Virus record (IMG/VR): IMGVR_UViG_3300048813_000063
Coordinates: 1-39,818 of that record
Length of the DNA stretch: 39,818 nucleotides
Direction: 5' to 3' (one strand)
Source: a virus
Position 1 is the stretch's first letter, and the number at the start of each line of letters is the position of its first letter. The notes beneath the pieces were generated by a model that saw only the letters and a list, made by a program, of their open reading frames with translations, was not told the DNA's origin and made no database searches. Of this stretch, positions 1-8,285 are shown in pieces. The position numbers and the translations under genes were made by a program.

Positions 1-90
1 ATCCGGGTGTTCCAGCGACGCGCCTACGGACTGAAGGACGAGGAATACCTCCGCCTCAAGGTCCTCTCTTGCATGCTTCCGGTGCTATGA
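1..90 (+). CDS. IS transposase, C-terminal fragment (ISL3-like), 5' end outside window
   Basis: Only the last 29 codons are present, reading from the window edge to the TGA at 88-90. The tail pattern IxVxQRRAYGLKDEEYLRLKV resembles the C-terminus of ISL3-type (IS204/IS1001/IS1096/IS1165) DDE transposases, where an Arg-x-AYG-x-(R/K) stretch ends the catalytic domain. The stop codon lies 36 bases inside the IS end at 126. The family call is from memory of the tail motif and is moderate; that this is a transposase end inside an IS is better supported, because the next bases form an IS-like terminal repeat that interrupts hsdS. Confidence 0.6.
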   Translation: MRVFQRRAYGLKDEEYLRLKVLSCMLPVL

Positions 91-126
91 TCCGTCAAAA
101 TCACCCACACGATTCACGGAAGACCC
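1..126 (+). mobile_element. Insertion sequence, right end
   Basis: On the minus strand the terminal sequence reads GGGTCTTCCGTGAATCGTGT from 126 inward, resembling the GGxTCTTCxGT...GTGTGGG ends of ISL3-family elements. The transposase stop lies just inside it. The inferred boundary at 126/127 is where hsdS stops matching the internal repeat of the HsdS protein. The left end and any target-site duplication (8 bp is usual for this family) lie outside the window; the flanking bases to look for are those at 127-134, attcgtct. Confidence 0.6.
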
Positions 127-1341
127 ATTCGTCTTAAGGACGTTGAGCTTCCCCACCTGCACGGCGAGCCGAATGTTGAGCGAGGAAAGACAGTCGGCGA
201 TTCGTTGTTGCTCGGCTTTCGCGTCGGGAATGTATACCTCAAGTCGCGACAACTGAGTCGGATAGAGATGAGCGACCGTGTCACCCTGGGCGACCTGGGC
301 GAGTTCCCGACGCCGCGAGCCATTTAGGTAGTAGCTGAAGAAGCGGCCATCAACTGGCGAGCGAATGACATTCAAGTCGCTCCCCAGAGCGACGCCGCCA
401 TGAACGACACAAGCGCAGGTTGCGATGTCCTCTTTGGTTTCACCGGAGGCGGGAATGATCACGTCCCCCGCGTTGCTAAGGACTAAATCGGAAGCAGGAA
501 GGTTGGTTCTCGATTTGACGATTTCGATGATCTCACCGTATGAGGTGTATAGCTCGCCGTATCTGATGCACGGCGTTCGTCCGCCTTCAGCGACATCAGA
601 CTTGGAAATGCCTTTGCCTTTCGATATCTCCGCGATGTCGCCAAGTGCGCACCTTTGCCACTCCACCGCGCTGCGGAACTCGGGGAACCGAAGTCGAGGT
701 CGGGACTCGCCGGGCTGGGGGAAGAGCTGCTGCATCAGCCCTTGCTTGTGCTGCCGCAGGGCTTCGAGCTTCCGGCCCTCCGCCGCGATCAGATCGTCCA
801 GCGAGCCGAGGCAGTCGGCGATCTTCTGCTGCTCGGCGACTTCTGGTAGTGCCAACTCAATCTTTAGAAAATCCGCTTTGTTCAGTACACGGTTTCGTCC
901 AGCACCACCCGGTGAGATCACACCGAGGTTGTAAATGAACTGTTTATCAAGGATCGGATATCGGAAGAACTCAGGTAGTACGGTTTTCCGGTCAAATCGG
1001 TAGGTGGGAAATCGATGCGAGACCAGGGCGCCCGAATCTTCTGGTCGCACAATTGCGATCGCCCCTTCCCATGCGAAAGTGATATTGACTATGAGGTCAT
1101 CGCAATCGACCTCGTAAAGACGCTCCATCGACGTTTTCTCGGGCTGCTCAAGTTCCTTTCGAAATGTGCCCCTTCCATGGCTTCTGATACCTAGGCCTAG
1201 GTATGGAATTGCGGGCTTCTCTCGCTCACGAACGATTGGCGTGAGAAAATCTTCAAACGGCCTTTTCAACCAACCCGGCGTATCCCGAAACTCGGGAAAC
1301 CGCAGATTCGGCACTAAGCGCGACGGCGTGTCGGCTGTCAT
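85..1341 (-). CDS. hsdS: Type I restriction-modification specificity subunit HsdS, C-terminus replaced by IS sequence
   Basis: HsdS is the DNA-recognition subunit of type I enzymes, carrying two target-recognition domains separated by conserved helices. The 418-residue product shows the expected duplication: each half opens with LRFPEFR (around residues 13 and 217), and each ends with an AEQQ(K/R)IADCL helix. The first half closes with HKQGLMQQLFP; the second reads KLNVLKTN and then departs into 13 residues encoded by the IS end, stopping at 85-87. So roughly the last dozen native residues, part of the C-terminal conserved helix, are lost. The start ATG overlaps the hsdR stop by four bases (ATGA), so the two were translationally coupled. 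Sequence recognition may survive, but subunit packing is doubtful. Confidence 0.9.
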   Translation of the reverse strand: MTADTPSRLVPNLRFPEFRDTPGWLKRPFEDFLTPIVREREKPAIPYLGLGIRSHGRGTFRKELEQPEKTSMERLYEVDCDDLIVNITFAWEGAIAIVRPEDSGALVSHRFPTYRFDRKTVLPEFFRYPILDKQFIYNLGVISPGGAGRNRVLNKADFLKIELALPEVAEQQKIADCLGSLDDLIAAEGRKLEALRQHKQGLMQQLFPQPGESRPRLRFPEFRSAVEWQRCALGDIAEISKGKGISKSDVAEGGRTPCIRYGELYTSYGEIIEIVKSRTNLPASDLVLSNAGDVIIPASGETKEDIATCACVVHGGVALGSDLNVIRSPVDGRFFSYYLNGSRRRELAQVAQGDTVAHLYPTQLSRLEVYIPDAKAEQQRIADCLSSLNIRLAVQVGKLNVLKTNGSSVNRVGDFDGS

Positions 1342-4300
1342 CGCGCGCTCCCCTGCTCGTAGGCGTTGAGGCCCGAGATGTCCCGGCCGTGGGCCCGCTT
1401 GTTCAGGAGCGGAACGAGGTCGGCCATCAGAACGAGTTCCCGCTCGCGGCGTTCGCGCCAGCCCAGGCCGAGCGGCTCCATCAGGTCGGTGAGCTGCTCG
1501 CCGTCGAAGATCATGCGCTGGAGGATGGTGTCGACGAAGGCCGCGAGGGCCTCGGTCGTCAAACCGTGGGTCTGGGCGAGCCCCTCGATCTCCTTGGCCT
1601 GCTTTGCGGCCTTGAACCGCTCGTAGCCGGCGCGGATGGCGGCCTCATCGAGGCCTTCGCCCTCCTTGAGCGAGCGGACGTACTCGGTGATCGCCTCCCG
1701 CTCGTCGAGGAACTTGGCGTCGGACTGGATCAGCCCAATGAGCTGCTCGCGGCTGATTGTGAGCTTCTTCGGGTCCTGACCCGAGTACTTGGCGATCAGC
1801 TTCATGATGTAGTCGTAGTCGATGACGGCGGAGGCGAAGAGGACGAACTCGAAGTCGAGCTGGTCGACCTCGGGGTTGGCCGGCTCGCCGTCCCCGCCGG
1901 GCGTGTCCTGCTGCTCCTTGAGGCGCTGGGCGGTTTCGAGGTAGGCGCCGCGGAAGGCGCGGAGGTCGTCCTTGGGGAGGGCCTGCTCGATCTGCTCCCG
2001 CTGCTCTTCGGTGAGGTCGGTGTACTGGTCGAGCTGCGTCTGGAGGCGTTGGACCTCCTTGAAGCGCTTGATGAACTGGGCACGGGCGTCGTCGCCCATG
2101 AGGTTGTTGACTTGATCGGGCGTGGCTTCGAGGCCCTGCGACTGCATGAACGCGCCGAGGTCGGCGACGGCCTGCTTGAAACTGCCGATGACGACGGGCG
2201 CCTTGTCGACCAGCCAGATCTCACGGGCCCGGTCAGCCTGCGCACCAGAGAAGAGCGCGATGGCGGTGTCGACGCTGTCCTGCTGCTGGCGGAAGTCGAG
2301 GATGTTGCCATAGGGCTTGGTCGCGTTGAGGACGCGGTTGGTGCGGGAGAAGGCCTGGACCAAGCCGTGGTGCTTTAGGTTCTTGTCGACGTAGAGCGTG
2401 TTGAGAAACTTTGCGTCGAAGCCGGTGAGGAGCATGTCAACGACGATGGTGATGTCGATCTTTTCCTGGCCCTTGTGGGGCAGGTCGCGGTTGGCGAACT
2501 GCTGATCCTTAATGCGCTGTTGGACGTCCTGGTAGTAGAGATCGAAGTTGTTGATGTCGTCGTTGGTGCCGTACCGCTGGTTGTAGTCGGCGATGATCGC
2601 CTTGAGCGCGGTTTTCTTGCCCTCGGGGTCCTGCCGGTTGTCCTCCTTCTCCTGGGGGAGGTCCTCCTGGAGCTGCTGGACGTCCTTGTTGCCCTCTGCG
2701 GGCGGCGAGAAGACGGCTGCGAACTTCAGAGGGACGAACTCGGGGTCGGCGGCTTGACGCTCGGCCTGGAGCCTCTTGAAGACATCGTAGTATTCGATGG
2801 CGTCGTTGATCGAGGCGGTAGCGAGCAACGCGTTGAAGCGTCGGCCTCCGGTGGCGGCATCGTGCTTATCGAGGATAGCCTGGGCGACCGCCTGCTTGGT
2901 GAGAATCTGGCCGGGCTTGAGGGCAGCGGCGTCCTTGGGTTTGTAATAATCGACGTGGAAACGGAGGACGTTCCGATCCTCGATCGCGTGAGTGATGGTG
3001 TAGGCGTGGAGCTCTTTCTGGAAGAGGTCCTTGGTGGTTCGAAGGGTGGCGACGTCTCCCTCGATCTGCTTGACGGTCGCGTTGTCCTCAAAAATCGGGG
3101 TGCCAGTGAAGCCGAAGAGCTGGGAGTTCGGGAAGAACTCCTTGATAGCCTTGTGGGTTTCGCCGAACTGCGACCGATGGCACTCATCGAAGATGAAGAC
3201 CATCCGCTTGTCTTGGAGCTGTTCGAGCCGCTGCTTGAACGTTGACCGCCCCTGAGCGACGTTCTGCTTGTTGTGCTTGCTGTTCTCGTCGAGGGCGAGC
3301 CCGAGCTTCTGGATGGTCGTGACGATAACCTTGTCCGCGTAGTCGTCGGACTCGAGCCGGCGGACAAGCGCCGCGGTGTTGGTGTTTTGCTCGACGCAGT
3401 TCTCTTGGAACCGGTTGAACTCCTCGCGGGTCTGGCGGTCGAGGTCCTTGCGGTCGACGACGAAGAGGCACTTGTGGATGTTCTCGTTGGTCTTGAGGAG
3501 CGTCGAGGCTTTGAATGAGGTGAGCGTTTTGCCCGAGCCGGTCGTGTGCCAGATATATCCGTTGCCGCAGTTCTGATCGATGCAATCGACAATCGCCTTC
3601 ACTGCGTAGATCTGGTACGGGCGCATCATCAGGAGCTTCTGCTCACTGGCGATGAGGACCATGTACCTGCTGATCATCTCGCCAAGCGTGCACTTGGCGA
3701 GGAAGCGATCGGCGAAGTCGTCGAGGTAAGTGATCTTCGTGTTGTCCTCGGCCGCGAACTGGTAGATCGGAAGGAACCGCTCGTCCGCGTCGAAGGCGAA
3801 GTGCCGCGCGTTGTTGTTGGCGAAGTACCACGTGTCCGTGCGGTTGCTGACGATGAAGAGCTGGACGAAGCAGAGAAGCGTCTTGGTGTATCCGTTACCG
3901 GGGTCGTTCTTGTAGTCGACGATCTGCTCCATCGCCCGCCGAGGGCTGATCCCAAGCGTCTTTAGCTCGATCTGAACGACGGGGACGCCGTTGATCAGGA
4001 GTATGACGTCGTAGCGGTGATGGCTGTTGTCCGTATTGATGCGGAGCTGATTGATGACCTCGAAGGCGTTCTTGCACCAATCCTTGATGTTGACGAGGGT
4101 GTAGTTGAGCGGCGTGCCGTCGTCGCGGACGAAGGCTTCCCGGTTCCGGAGAGACTGGGCGGCTTCGTAGACGTCCGGTGTCACGATCTCGTCGAGGAGT
4201 CGCTGGAACTCGCCGTCGGTGAGTGTGACACGATTCAGGGCTTCGAATTTTTCCCTGAAGTTTGCTTCAAGCGTGGTTCGATCGCGGATGTCGGAGCGAT

Positions 4301-4373
4301 ATTCATACTTGAGGTCCCGTAGCTTTGCGACAAGCGACTCTTCAAGTTTGCGCTCGGCTGTGATCATCGGCAT
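1338..4373 (-). CDS. hsdR: Type I restriction enzyme motor/endonuclease subunit HsdR
   Basis: This 1011-residue protein is the ATP-dependent translocase and nuclease of a type I system, close to the usual length (about 1000-1050) of EcoR124-type subunits. The N-terminal RecB-like nuclease has Asp122, Glu136-Leu-Lys138 and a downstream QxxxY motif at 150-154. The SF2 helicase core follows: Walker A GSGKT at 279-283, DECH at 396-399, FTGTP near 422, and the LLTGFDAKFLNTLYVDK and QAFSRTNR motifs near 690-720. A coiled, acidic C-terminal region would contact the methylase core. The reading frame and motifs look intact. Without HsdM no M2S core can form, so the subunit is probably idle; it would cut only if an HsdM from another locus substitutes. 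Confidence 0.96.
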   Translation of the reverse strand: MPMITAERKLEESLVAKLRDLKYEYRSDIRDRTTLEANFREKFEALNRVTLTDGEFQRLLDEIVTPDVYEAAQSLRNREAFVRDDGTPLNYTLVNIKDWCKNAFEVINQLRINTDNSHHRYDVILLINGVPVVQIELKTLGISPRRAMEQIVDYKNDPGNGYTKTLLCFVQLFIVSNRTDTWYFANNNARHFAFDADERFLPIYQFAAEDNTKITYLDDFADRFLAKCTLGEMISRYMVLIASEQKLLMMRPYQIYAVKAIVDCIDQNCGNGYIWHTTGSGKTLTSFKASTLLKTNENIHKCLFVVDRKDLDRQTREEFNRFQENCVEQNTNTAALVRRLESDDYADKVIVTTIQKLGLALDENSKHNKQNVAQGRSTFKQRLEQLQDKRMVFIFDECHRSQFGETHKAIKEFFPNSQLFGFTGTPIFEDNATVKQIEGDVATLRTTKDLFQKELHAYTITHAIEDRNVLRFHVDYYKPKDAAALKPGQILTKQAVAQAILDKHDAATGGRRFNALLATASINDAIEYYDVFKRLQAERQAADPEFVPLKFAAVFSPPAEGNKDVQQLQEDLPQEKEDNRQDPEGKKTALKAIIADYNQRYGTNDDINNFDLYYQDVQQRIKDQQFANRDLPHKGQEKIDITIVVDMLLTGFDAKFLNTLYVDKNLKHHGLVQAFSRTNRVLNATKPYGNILDFRQQQDSVDTAIALFSGAQADRAREIWLVDKAPVVIGSFKQAVADLGAFMQSQGLEATPDQVNNLMGDDARAQFIKRFKEVQRLQTQLDQYTDLTEEQREQIEQALPKDDLRAFRGAYLETAQRLKEQQDTPGGDGEPANPEVDQLDFEFVLFASAVIDYDYIMKLIAKYSGQDPKKLTISREQLIGLIQSDAKFLDEREAITEYVRSLKEGEGLDEAAIRAGYERFKAAKQAKEIEGLAQTHGLTTEALAAFVDTILQRMIFDGEQLTDLMEPLGLGWRERRERELVLMADLVPLLNKRAHGRDISGLNAYEQGSAR

Positions 4374-4504
4374 CGCGGGGATTCACTCTTTTTTGGATCT
4401 ACCGAATGCGTCCGGCTGCCCGGTGTTAAATGCGAACGCGAGCGGAGGTTGGCCTCGATGCCGCAGATGAAGGAGACGATCTTGTTGTGGATGGCCTGAT
4501 CCAT
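4364..4504 (-). pseudogene. hsdM: hsdM remnant: N-terminal ~20 codons of the type I methylase, rest deleted
   Basis: The 46-codon frame begins MDQAIHNKIVSFICGI, the characteristic opening of HsdM (HNKIVSFIWGI... in relatives). After about residue 20 the resemblance stops, and an unrelated tail runs to a TGA overlapping the hsdR start. A full HsdM is 500-800 residues, so essentially the whole methyltransferase (SAM-binding and NPPF domains) has been lost. The ATG overlaps the TAA of the upstream antitoxin gene (TAATG), so the two were translationally coupled. In another frame the bases after the junction read AFNTGQPDAFGRSKKE and stop before hsdR, possibly the tail of a second deleted gene. 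Recognition rests on 16 residues, but they are distinctive and in the right place. Confidence 0.75.
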
Positions 4505-4701
4505 TATTCTGCGTTCCGGGTCGCGCTTGGGCTGTTATCGACGTGGCCTGTCTCAAAAACCTTCAGCCGCTCGTACTCCTCCACCGCCATCACAACTACA
4601 ACCGGCCGCCCATGCTTGGCGACCGCCACCGGTCCGGCCCGGGCAAGGTCGATCAGCCGGCCGAAGCCGTACTTGGCGTCCTTCGCGGTCAGAGTCCTCA
4701 T
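4504..4701 (-). CDS. Phd/YefM-type antitoxin at the head of the restriction operon
   Basis: A 65-residue protein starting MRTLTAKDAKYGFGRLID. Phd/YefM antitoxins open with a DNA-binding fold in which a short strand leads into a helix of pattern AxxxFGxLxxxA, followed by a strand of the type GPVxVxKHGRPVVVVMxxEEYERL; both are visible. The inner ATG at 4701 was preferred over one at 4755 because the domain begins there. No toxin gene is adjacent: the stop codon overlaps the hsdM start. Antitoxin-like genes at the head of type I restriction operons can act as transcriptional regulators, and autoregulation here is an inference. The upstream sequence at 4733-4748 contains two TTGGCC half-sites (imperfect palindrome) that could be an operator. 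Confidence 0.8.
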   Translation of the reverse strand: MRTLTAKDAKYGFGRLIDLARAGPVAVAKHGRPVVVVMAVEEYERLKVFETGHVDNSPSATRNAE

Positions 4702-4817
4702 CCGATTCCCCGAGCTCGTCGAGGCGTGTTTCGGCCAATATGGCCAAATATGCAATCCGTAGCGGAGCAGCCGGCCTTCCGTTCAGCCTTTCAGTCCGGG
4801 TACGGCGCCTCGTAGCG

Positions 4818-5198
4818 TCATGGCCAAACGGCTGCCGTGCCAAACCCCGCCGAGGGGGCCGCCTTCGGCTGATCGGTGACCAGCACGGGATCAATCCGGA
4901 CCTTGAACAGGTATTCGCTGACCAGGCCGTCCGATCGTGTCGCCGTCAGCAGCAGTGTATAGCACCGCGTCGGTTGACCGGACGCCAGCGTGAAGCTGAC
5001 GATCTCGGACCCATAGCCCAGGCCGGAAATCGCCAGCTCGCCGGTGCCCGATGGCGCAGCGGCGAGCGACAACGAAGTCAGCACCTGCGCATCGAGCGGG
5101 TCGATCTCGTAGCGATAGCCCTTGATGGCAGTTGGCAGTTTCGACCGGAGCCAGATCGGCCCGCGACTCACCGGTACGCCACGAAGCGCGCCATACAT
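4818..5198 (-). CDS. Phage fibre-tail adaptor-like protein
   Basis: This 126-residue protein closes the phage late block. It opens with SRGPIWLRSKLPT and continues as an alternating beta-strand protein (YRYEIDPLDAQVLTSLSLAAAP..., ...YTLLLTATRSDGLVSEYLFKVRI). That pattern fits small phage proteins annotated as fibre-tail adaptors, which attach the distal fibre. It sits immediately downstream of the glycine-rich fibre gene with one base between them, as an accessory of that fibre would. Identity is by pattern and position only. The 116 bases from its end to the antitoxin start hold no gene and probably contain the prophage/host junction. Confidence 0.55.
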   Translation of the reverse strand: MYGALRGVPVSRGPIWLRSKLPTAIKGYRYEIDPLDAQVLTSLSLAAAPSGTGELAISGLGYGSEIVSFTLASGQPTRCYTLLLTATRSDGLVSEYLFKVRIDPVLVTDQPKAAPSAGFGTAAVWP

Positions 5199-5199
5199 G

Positions 5200-6081
5200 C
5201 TACCACCTCACGATGCACAGGCCGGCTGCACCGGCCGCGCCGTTCTGTGCCGTCGTGCCCGCTGCTCCGGTGCCCGCGCCACATGCGCCGCCGCCTGGAA
5301 AATAGCCCGCTATACCGACGCCATTCGCCGTGTCGTTGCACCCGCCAGACAGAGGCCCATTGCCGCCGAAGCCGCCCCAGACGCCGCCGACAACCCCGGA
5401 GTTGCCCTGTCCCGTGCCGCCATTGCCGCCGTCGCCGCCATACAGGTTGACGTCTCCGCCGGAACCGACGCCGGCCTTGTTTCCAAACACCGGAATGCTG
5501 GTCGTGCTTGAGACGCTGACGACGCCGCCGGTCGCACTGACGGTGGTAAACCCGGCTCCCGCGAAGCTGGTTGTGCCGCCGGCGCCAGGCGCGGCCGGAG
5601 CGGTAGTCCCGGCAGTCCCGCCGGCCCCGATCGTCACCGTGATCGACGCACCAGACGTTAGGCCAGACAGGCGCTTTCGCGCGTAACCACCGCCCGATCC
5701 GCCGCCGCCAGGAATACCCGACACGGATGCCCAGGAGCCGGAACCACCGCCCCACACCTCGACGTCGAGGGCGGTGACGCCGGTCGGGACCGCGAACGTC
5801 CCCGACGACGTGAACGTCTGCACCCCATGCGGAACGGCCGCGATCAATGCCTTGATCGAAAGCAGAACCTGATTGAACACGGTGCCCGTGGTGTCGGCGG
5901 TAATGCTCGCCGCTGCCAGGATCGACATCAGCTCCTCCTGGAGCATGGTGACGAACCAGTAGCGGACGCGCGTCGCCGGCGATATGCCCGGCACCGCAGG
6001 CCCGAAATACCCGGTCGTTCCGGTCAACGCCGGAGGCGACGGCAGCGTGGCAACCGCCGTCGGATCAGTGATTCTTTGCAT
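5200..6081 (-). CDS. Phage tail fibre with glycine-rich receptor-binding domain
   Basis: The 293-residue product has a short attachment region (1-90), then FTSSGTFAVPTGVTALDVEVWGGG, the typical opening of the glycine-rich domains in phage fibres and adhesins. The remaining 190 residues are full of Gly-rich turns (GGGGSGGGY, YGGDGGNGGTGQGN, GFGGNG), as in polyglycine-helix tip domains that contact the host surface. It follows the gp48-like baseplate gene, the position of the Mu tail fibre S. No separate long fibre shaft is present, so the fibre is short. Gly-rich tips of this kind vary quickly between phages and set host range. Confidence 0.75.
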   Translation of the reverse strand: MQRITDPTAVATLPSPPALTGTTGYFGPAVPGISPATRVRYWFVTMLQEELMSILAAASITADTTGTVFNQVLLSIKALIAAVPHGVQTFTSSGTFAVPTGVTALDVEVWGGGSGSWASVSGIPGGGGSGGGYARKRLSGLTSGASITVTIGAGGTAGTTAPAAPGAGGTTSFAGAGFTTVSATGGVVSVSSTTSIPVFGNKAGVGSGGDVNLYGGDGGNGGTGQGNSGVVGGVWGGFGGNGPLSGGCNDTANGVGIAGYFPGGGACGAGTGAAGTTAQNGAAGAAGLCIVRW

Positions 6082-6093
6082 GAAGTGCCCCGA

Positions 6094-6690
6094 TCAGGAG
6101 AAAACGAAAAGCACCAAGGTTCCCGCCGGCGCGTCTTGCGTGATGCGGCAGACCAGCTCGCCGGCGTCATAGGTTTCCAGCGGATCGTCCACGCTGGACT
6201 CTTCGACTGAGAAATAGAAAGTCGTGATCTGCGGTGCGTTCACCTGCCAGATGAACGCCCACTCCGGTTCGAGCAGCGGTTCGTCGCAAGGCATGTCCAC
6301 GGTGTACGGCGAGAACTCGGTAACGGTGATGGTGAACCCGAGCGCCGCCGCCAGCGTGATGAAGTACGCCGTGGTCAACGCTCCCCGCGCGCCAAACTTT
6401 GCACGGACCGCGGCCTGGCGCTGCTCGATCGAGGGATTCGGCGCCGTGCACGGGTCAGGCAGGCCGAGCGAGTTCTCCCATTCCACCAGCAGGTTTTGCG
6501 TCGTTGCCGGGCTGGCGTCGATCAGGACCTGTGCCGCTGCCGCCGTGCTGCGGGTATAGGTCGGTGCCAGCGCCAGCATGACCGCCGACAGCGTGGACGC
6601 GGGATCGCGGCGCCAGACGCGGCCCGTTGGCAAAAGCCGCAGCATCGCCTGCTGATAGTCGGCATCGCCAAATGCGGGAGGGGTCGGCAT
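6094..6690 (-). CDS. Mu gp48-like baseplate/tail protein (YmfQ, DUF2313)
   Basis: A 198-residue protein starting MPTPPAFGDADYQQAMLRLLPTG. The YQxxLxxLLPxGxxW opening and the WExxLGLPDPC segment mark the YmfQ/DUF2313 family, equivalent to Mu gp48, which joins the baseplate wedge to the fibre. The conserved RQAAVRAKFGARG helix follows. The ATG at 6690 overlaps the stop of the gp47-like gene (TGATG), so I prefer it to any upstream start. Its order between gp47 and the fibre is that of Mu. Confidence 0.85.
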   Translation of the reverse strand: MPTPPAFGDADYQQAMLRLLPTGRVWRRDPASTLSAVMLALAPTYTRSTAAAAQVLIDASPATTQNLLVEWENSLGLPDPCTAPNPSIEQRQAAVRAKFGARGALTTAYFITLAAALGFTITVTEFSPYTVDMPCDEPLLEPEWAFIWQVNAPQITTFYFSVEESSVDDPLETYDAGELVCRITQDAPAGTLVLFVFS

Positions 6691-7817
6691 CAGGAATAGG
6701 TGACCGTTCCGAGGGTGAACAGGTAGCCGGGCGCAGACGTGATCGGCCACGTCGAGGGCGTGGTGATCGCGAACGACGGCAGACCGCCGATGGCGGTGAT
6801 CGCCGCGGCGCAATCGCTCTGCTCGATCGACGTGGTTGCGAGCGGGCTGTCCTTTTGCAGGAACAGGGTGGTCAGCGCGGCCGACACCTGCGTCTGCTGC
6901 GCGCTCGAAATCCCGGACAGGCCGGCGAGCGTGAACGCCTGCGTCGAGGCCTGCGGCGCGACGGCATAGACCAGCATCGTCACCGCGCGCAGCGCATAGA
7001 GGAAATTCGCCACCGCGAGCTGATCGCCGGTCGCAGCGGTGTCGCGAGTTTCAAGCGCGGCGACGCCATTGGTCCCCTGCGGGAAGCCGCCATAGGCCGA
7101 TTCCGCCACGTCCATCATGAAGAAAACCGTGACGGTGCCGGCCCCGGCGATCCACGGTGCGCACCATGCGCGGGTGACGCCGGTCACCTGCAACGCCCAG
7201 GTGACGAAATCCGCTTGGTTCCCGCCGTGCGGCGGTGCCGCGTAGCTCTCCTGCATGCGGGTCCGCATGGGGCCGTCCGTCTCCAGGTCGGCGCCCCCGG
7301 TAATCGCGGCCGTCGCGGCGCCGGTCGCGTTGATGCCGCCGATCGAGACTCCAAGCTCCAGCGGCGTGCCGCTGTCGGTGTTGCCGTTCGAGCCCGCCAC
7401 CAGGGCAACCACGATCACCGCGACCGATCCGCCGCCGCCAACCGTCGCGTCGGCCGCCGTGGCGTACTGGACGCCATCGCCGCGGCTGCAAACCGTCCCG
7501 CCCGGCAAGGGGGTGTTGACCACGCCCGGCCAGGACGCAGGGCCGGAGGCGAAGGTCGGTGCCTCGCGCAGCACCGGGGTCGGCGCCATCGCCGCCCACC
7601 CCTCCAGGTATTCGCCGGTCGAGGTGAACGGCGTCGATTGCAGGGAGATCCAGTCGAGGTAGCCGTAATGCAGATAGGCGAGGCCGGCCTGCACCCAGGC
7701 CAGCACGCGCAGCACGGCCCTGCGCAGGAACCCGTCGGCGTTCGGCAGATCGGACGCGGTGATGTCCTGCATCGCCTGCGCGCGAAGTGCAGTGAGGGTC
7801 GGCCTTGGAAATGGCAC
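6690..7817 (-). CDS. Baseplate wedge protein, Mu gp47/P2 gpJ-like
   Basis: The 375-residue protein matches the baseplate J family: a helical N-terminal segment (LRAVLRVLAWVQAGLAYLHYGYLDW), a central beta domain with Gly/Ser-rich strands, and the conserved block ETDGPMRTRMQESYAAPPHGGNQADFVTWAL with TGVTRAWCAP, where J-family proteins carry the E(S/T)DxxLRxR motif and a xGxxxDYxxWA motif. Wedge proteins of this type link the hub to the fibres and trigger sheath contraction. GTG start at 7817 with AGGA upstream; four bases from the gp46-like stop. Confidence 0.9.
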   Translation of the reverse strand: MPFPRPTLTALRAQAMQDITASDLPNADGFLRRAVLRVLAWVQAGLAYLHYGYLDWISLQSTPFTSTGEYLEGWAAMAPTPVLREAPTFASGPASWPGVVNTPLPGGTVCSRGDGVQYATAADATVGGGGSVAVIVVALVAGSNGNTDSGTPLELGVSIGGINATGAATAAITGGADLETDGPMRTRMQESYAAPPHGGNQADFVTWALQVTGVTRAWCAPWIAGAGTVTVFFMMDVAESAYGGFPQGTNGVAALETRDTAATGDQLAVANFLYALRAVTMLVYAVAPQASTQAFTLAGLSGISSAQQTQVSAALTTLFLQKDSPLATTSIEQSDCAAAITAIGGLPSFAITTPSTWPITSAPGYLFTLGTVTYS

Positions 7818-7820
7818 GGA

Positions 7821-8285
7821 TCAGGATTCCTGCGACCAGGCGTAGCTGTAGAGGTTCGGAACGCCGTTCGCCGTGATGGTGACAATCGCGCCGATGCCGC
7901 CCGGGCCTGTGAAAAACGGTTGCGCGTCCACCGCCGACGCGACGCCATCGGTAATCATCCAGCCGTGGCATTGGATGATCTGGTCGCGCAACCAGTTCAG
8001 CGTGTCTTGCGTGCGCGGCCTTGCGAAAGCCTGGTAGATTTTCGAGCCGATATGATCGTCCGGGATCACGGCGAGAGTCGGGTCCTCCAGCGCCGCATAG
8101 GTGTCGATCCAGCTTCCGTGCGGATCGTTGTCGAACACGATGTCGCCGGGATCGACCTGGGCATCGGTGAACATGCTGATCAGGGAAGCCGTCTCCAGGT
8201 CGTGCCCCAGCTCCAGCCCGGCGCCGAGCATGTTGAGGTCGCCGGTCCCCGTGGCCGGGTCCCAGACGATGCGAATGTCGCCCAC
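7821..8285 (-). CDS. Mu gp46-like baseplate wedge protein
   Basis: A 154-residue protein beginning at a GTG (MGDIRIVWD...). DLETASLISMFTDAQVDPGD fits the Mu gp46 family, in which a DGxL..GxxLxTAVxISLFTDRRA motif is conserved. Gp46, with gp47 and gp48, makes the wedge of the simple Mu-type baseplate. The start was chosen because upstream in-frame sequence is Arg-rich and belongs to the intergenic palindromic element; AGAGGCGG lies about 11 bases upstream. This is one of only two late genes whose leader is entirely that element. Confidence 0.85.
   Translation of the reverse strand: MGDIRIVWDPATGTGDLNMLGAGLELGHDLETASLISMFTDAQVDPGDIVFDNDPHGSWIDTYAALEDPTLAVIPDDHIGSKIYQAFARPRTQDTLNWLRDQIIQCHGWMITDGVASAVDAQPFFTGPGGIGAIVTITANGVPNLYSYAWSQES

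Noticed and set aside
1389-2378. Long Leu/Val/Glu-rich plus-strand frame opposite hsdR
   Set aside because: Composition is the reverse-complement artefact of hsdR codons; hsdR is strongly supported on the other strand.
4740-4828. Two copies of ATGGCCAAA near the prophage end as attachment-site cores
   Set aside because: Nine bases and only 80 apart; too short and both on the same side, so not evidence for att sites.
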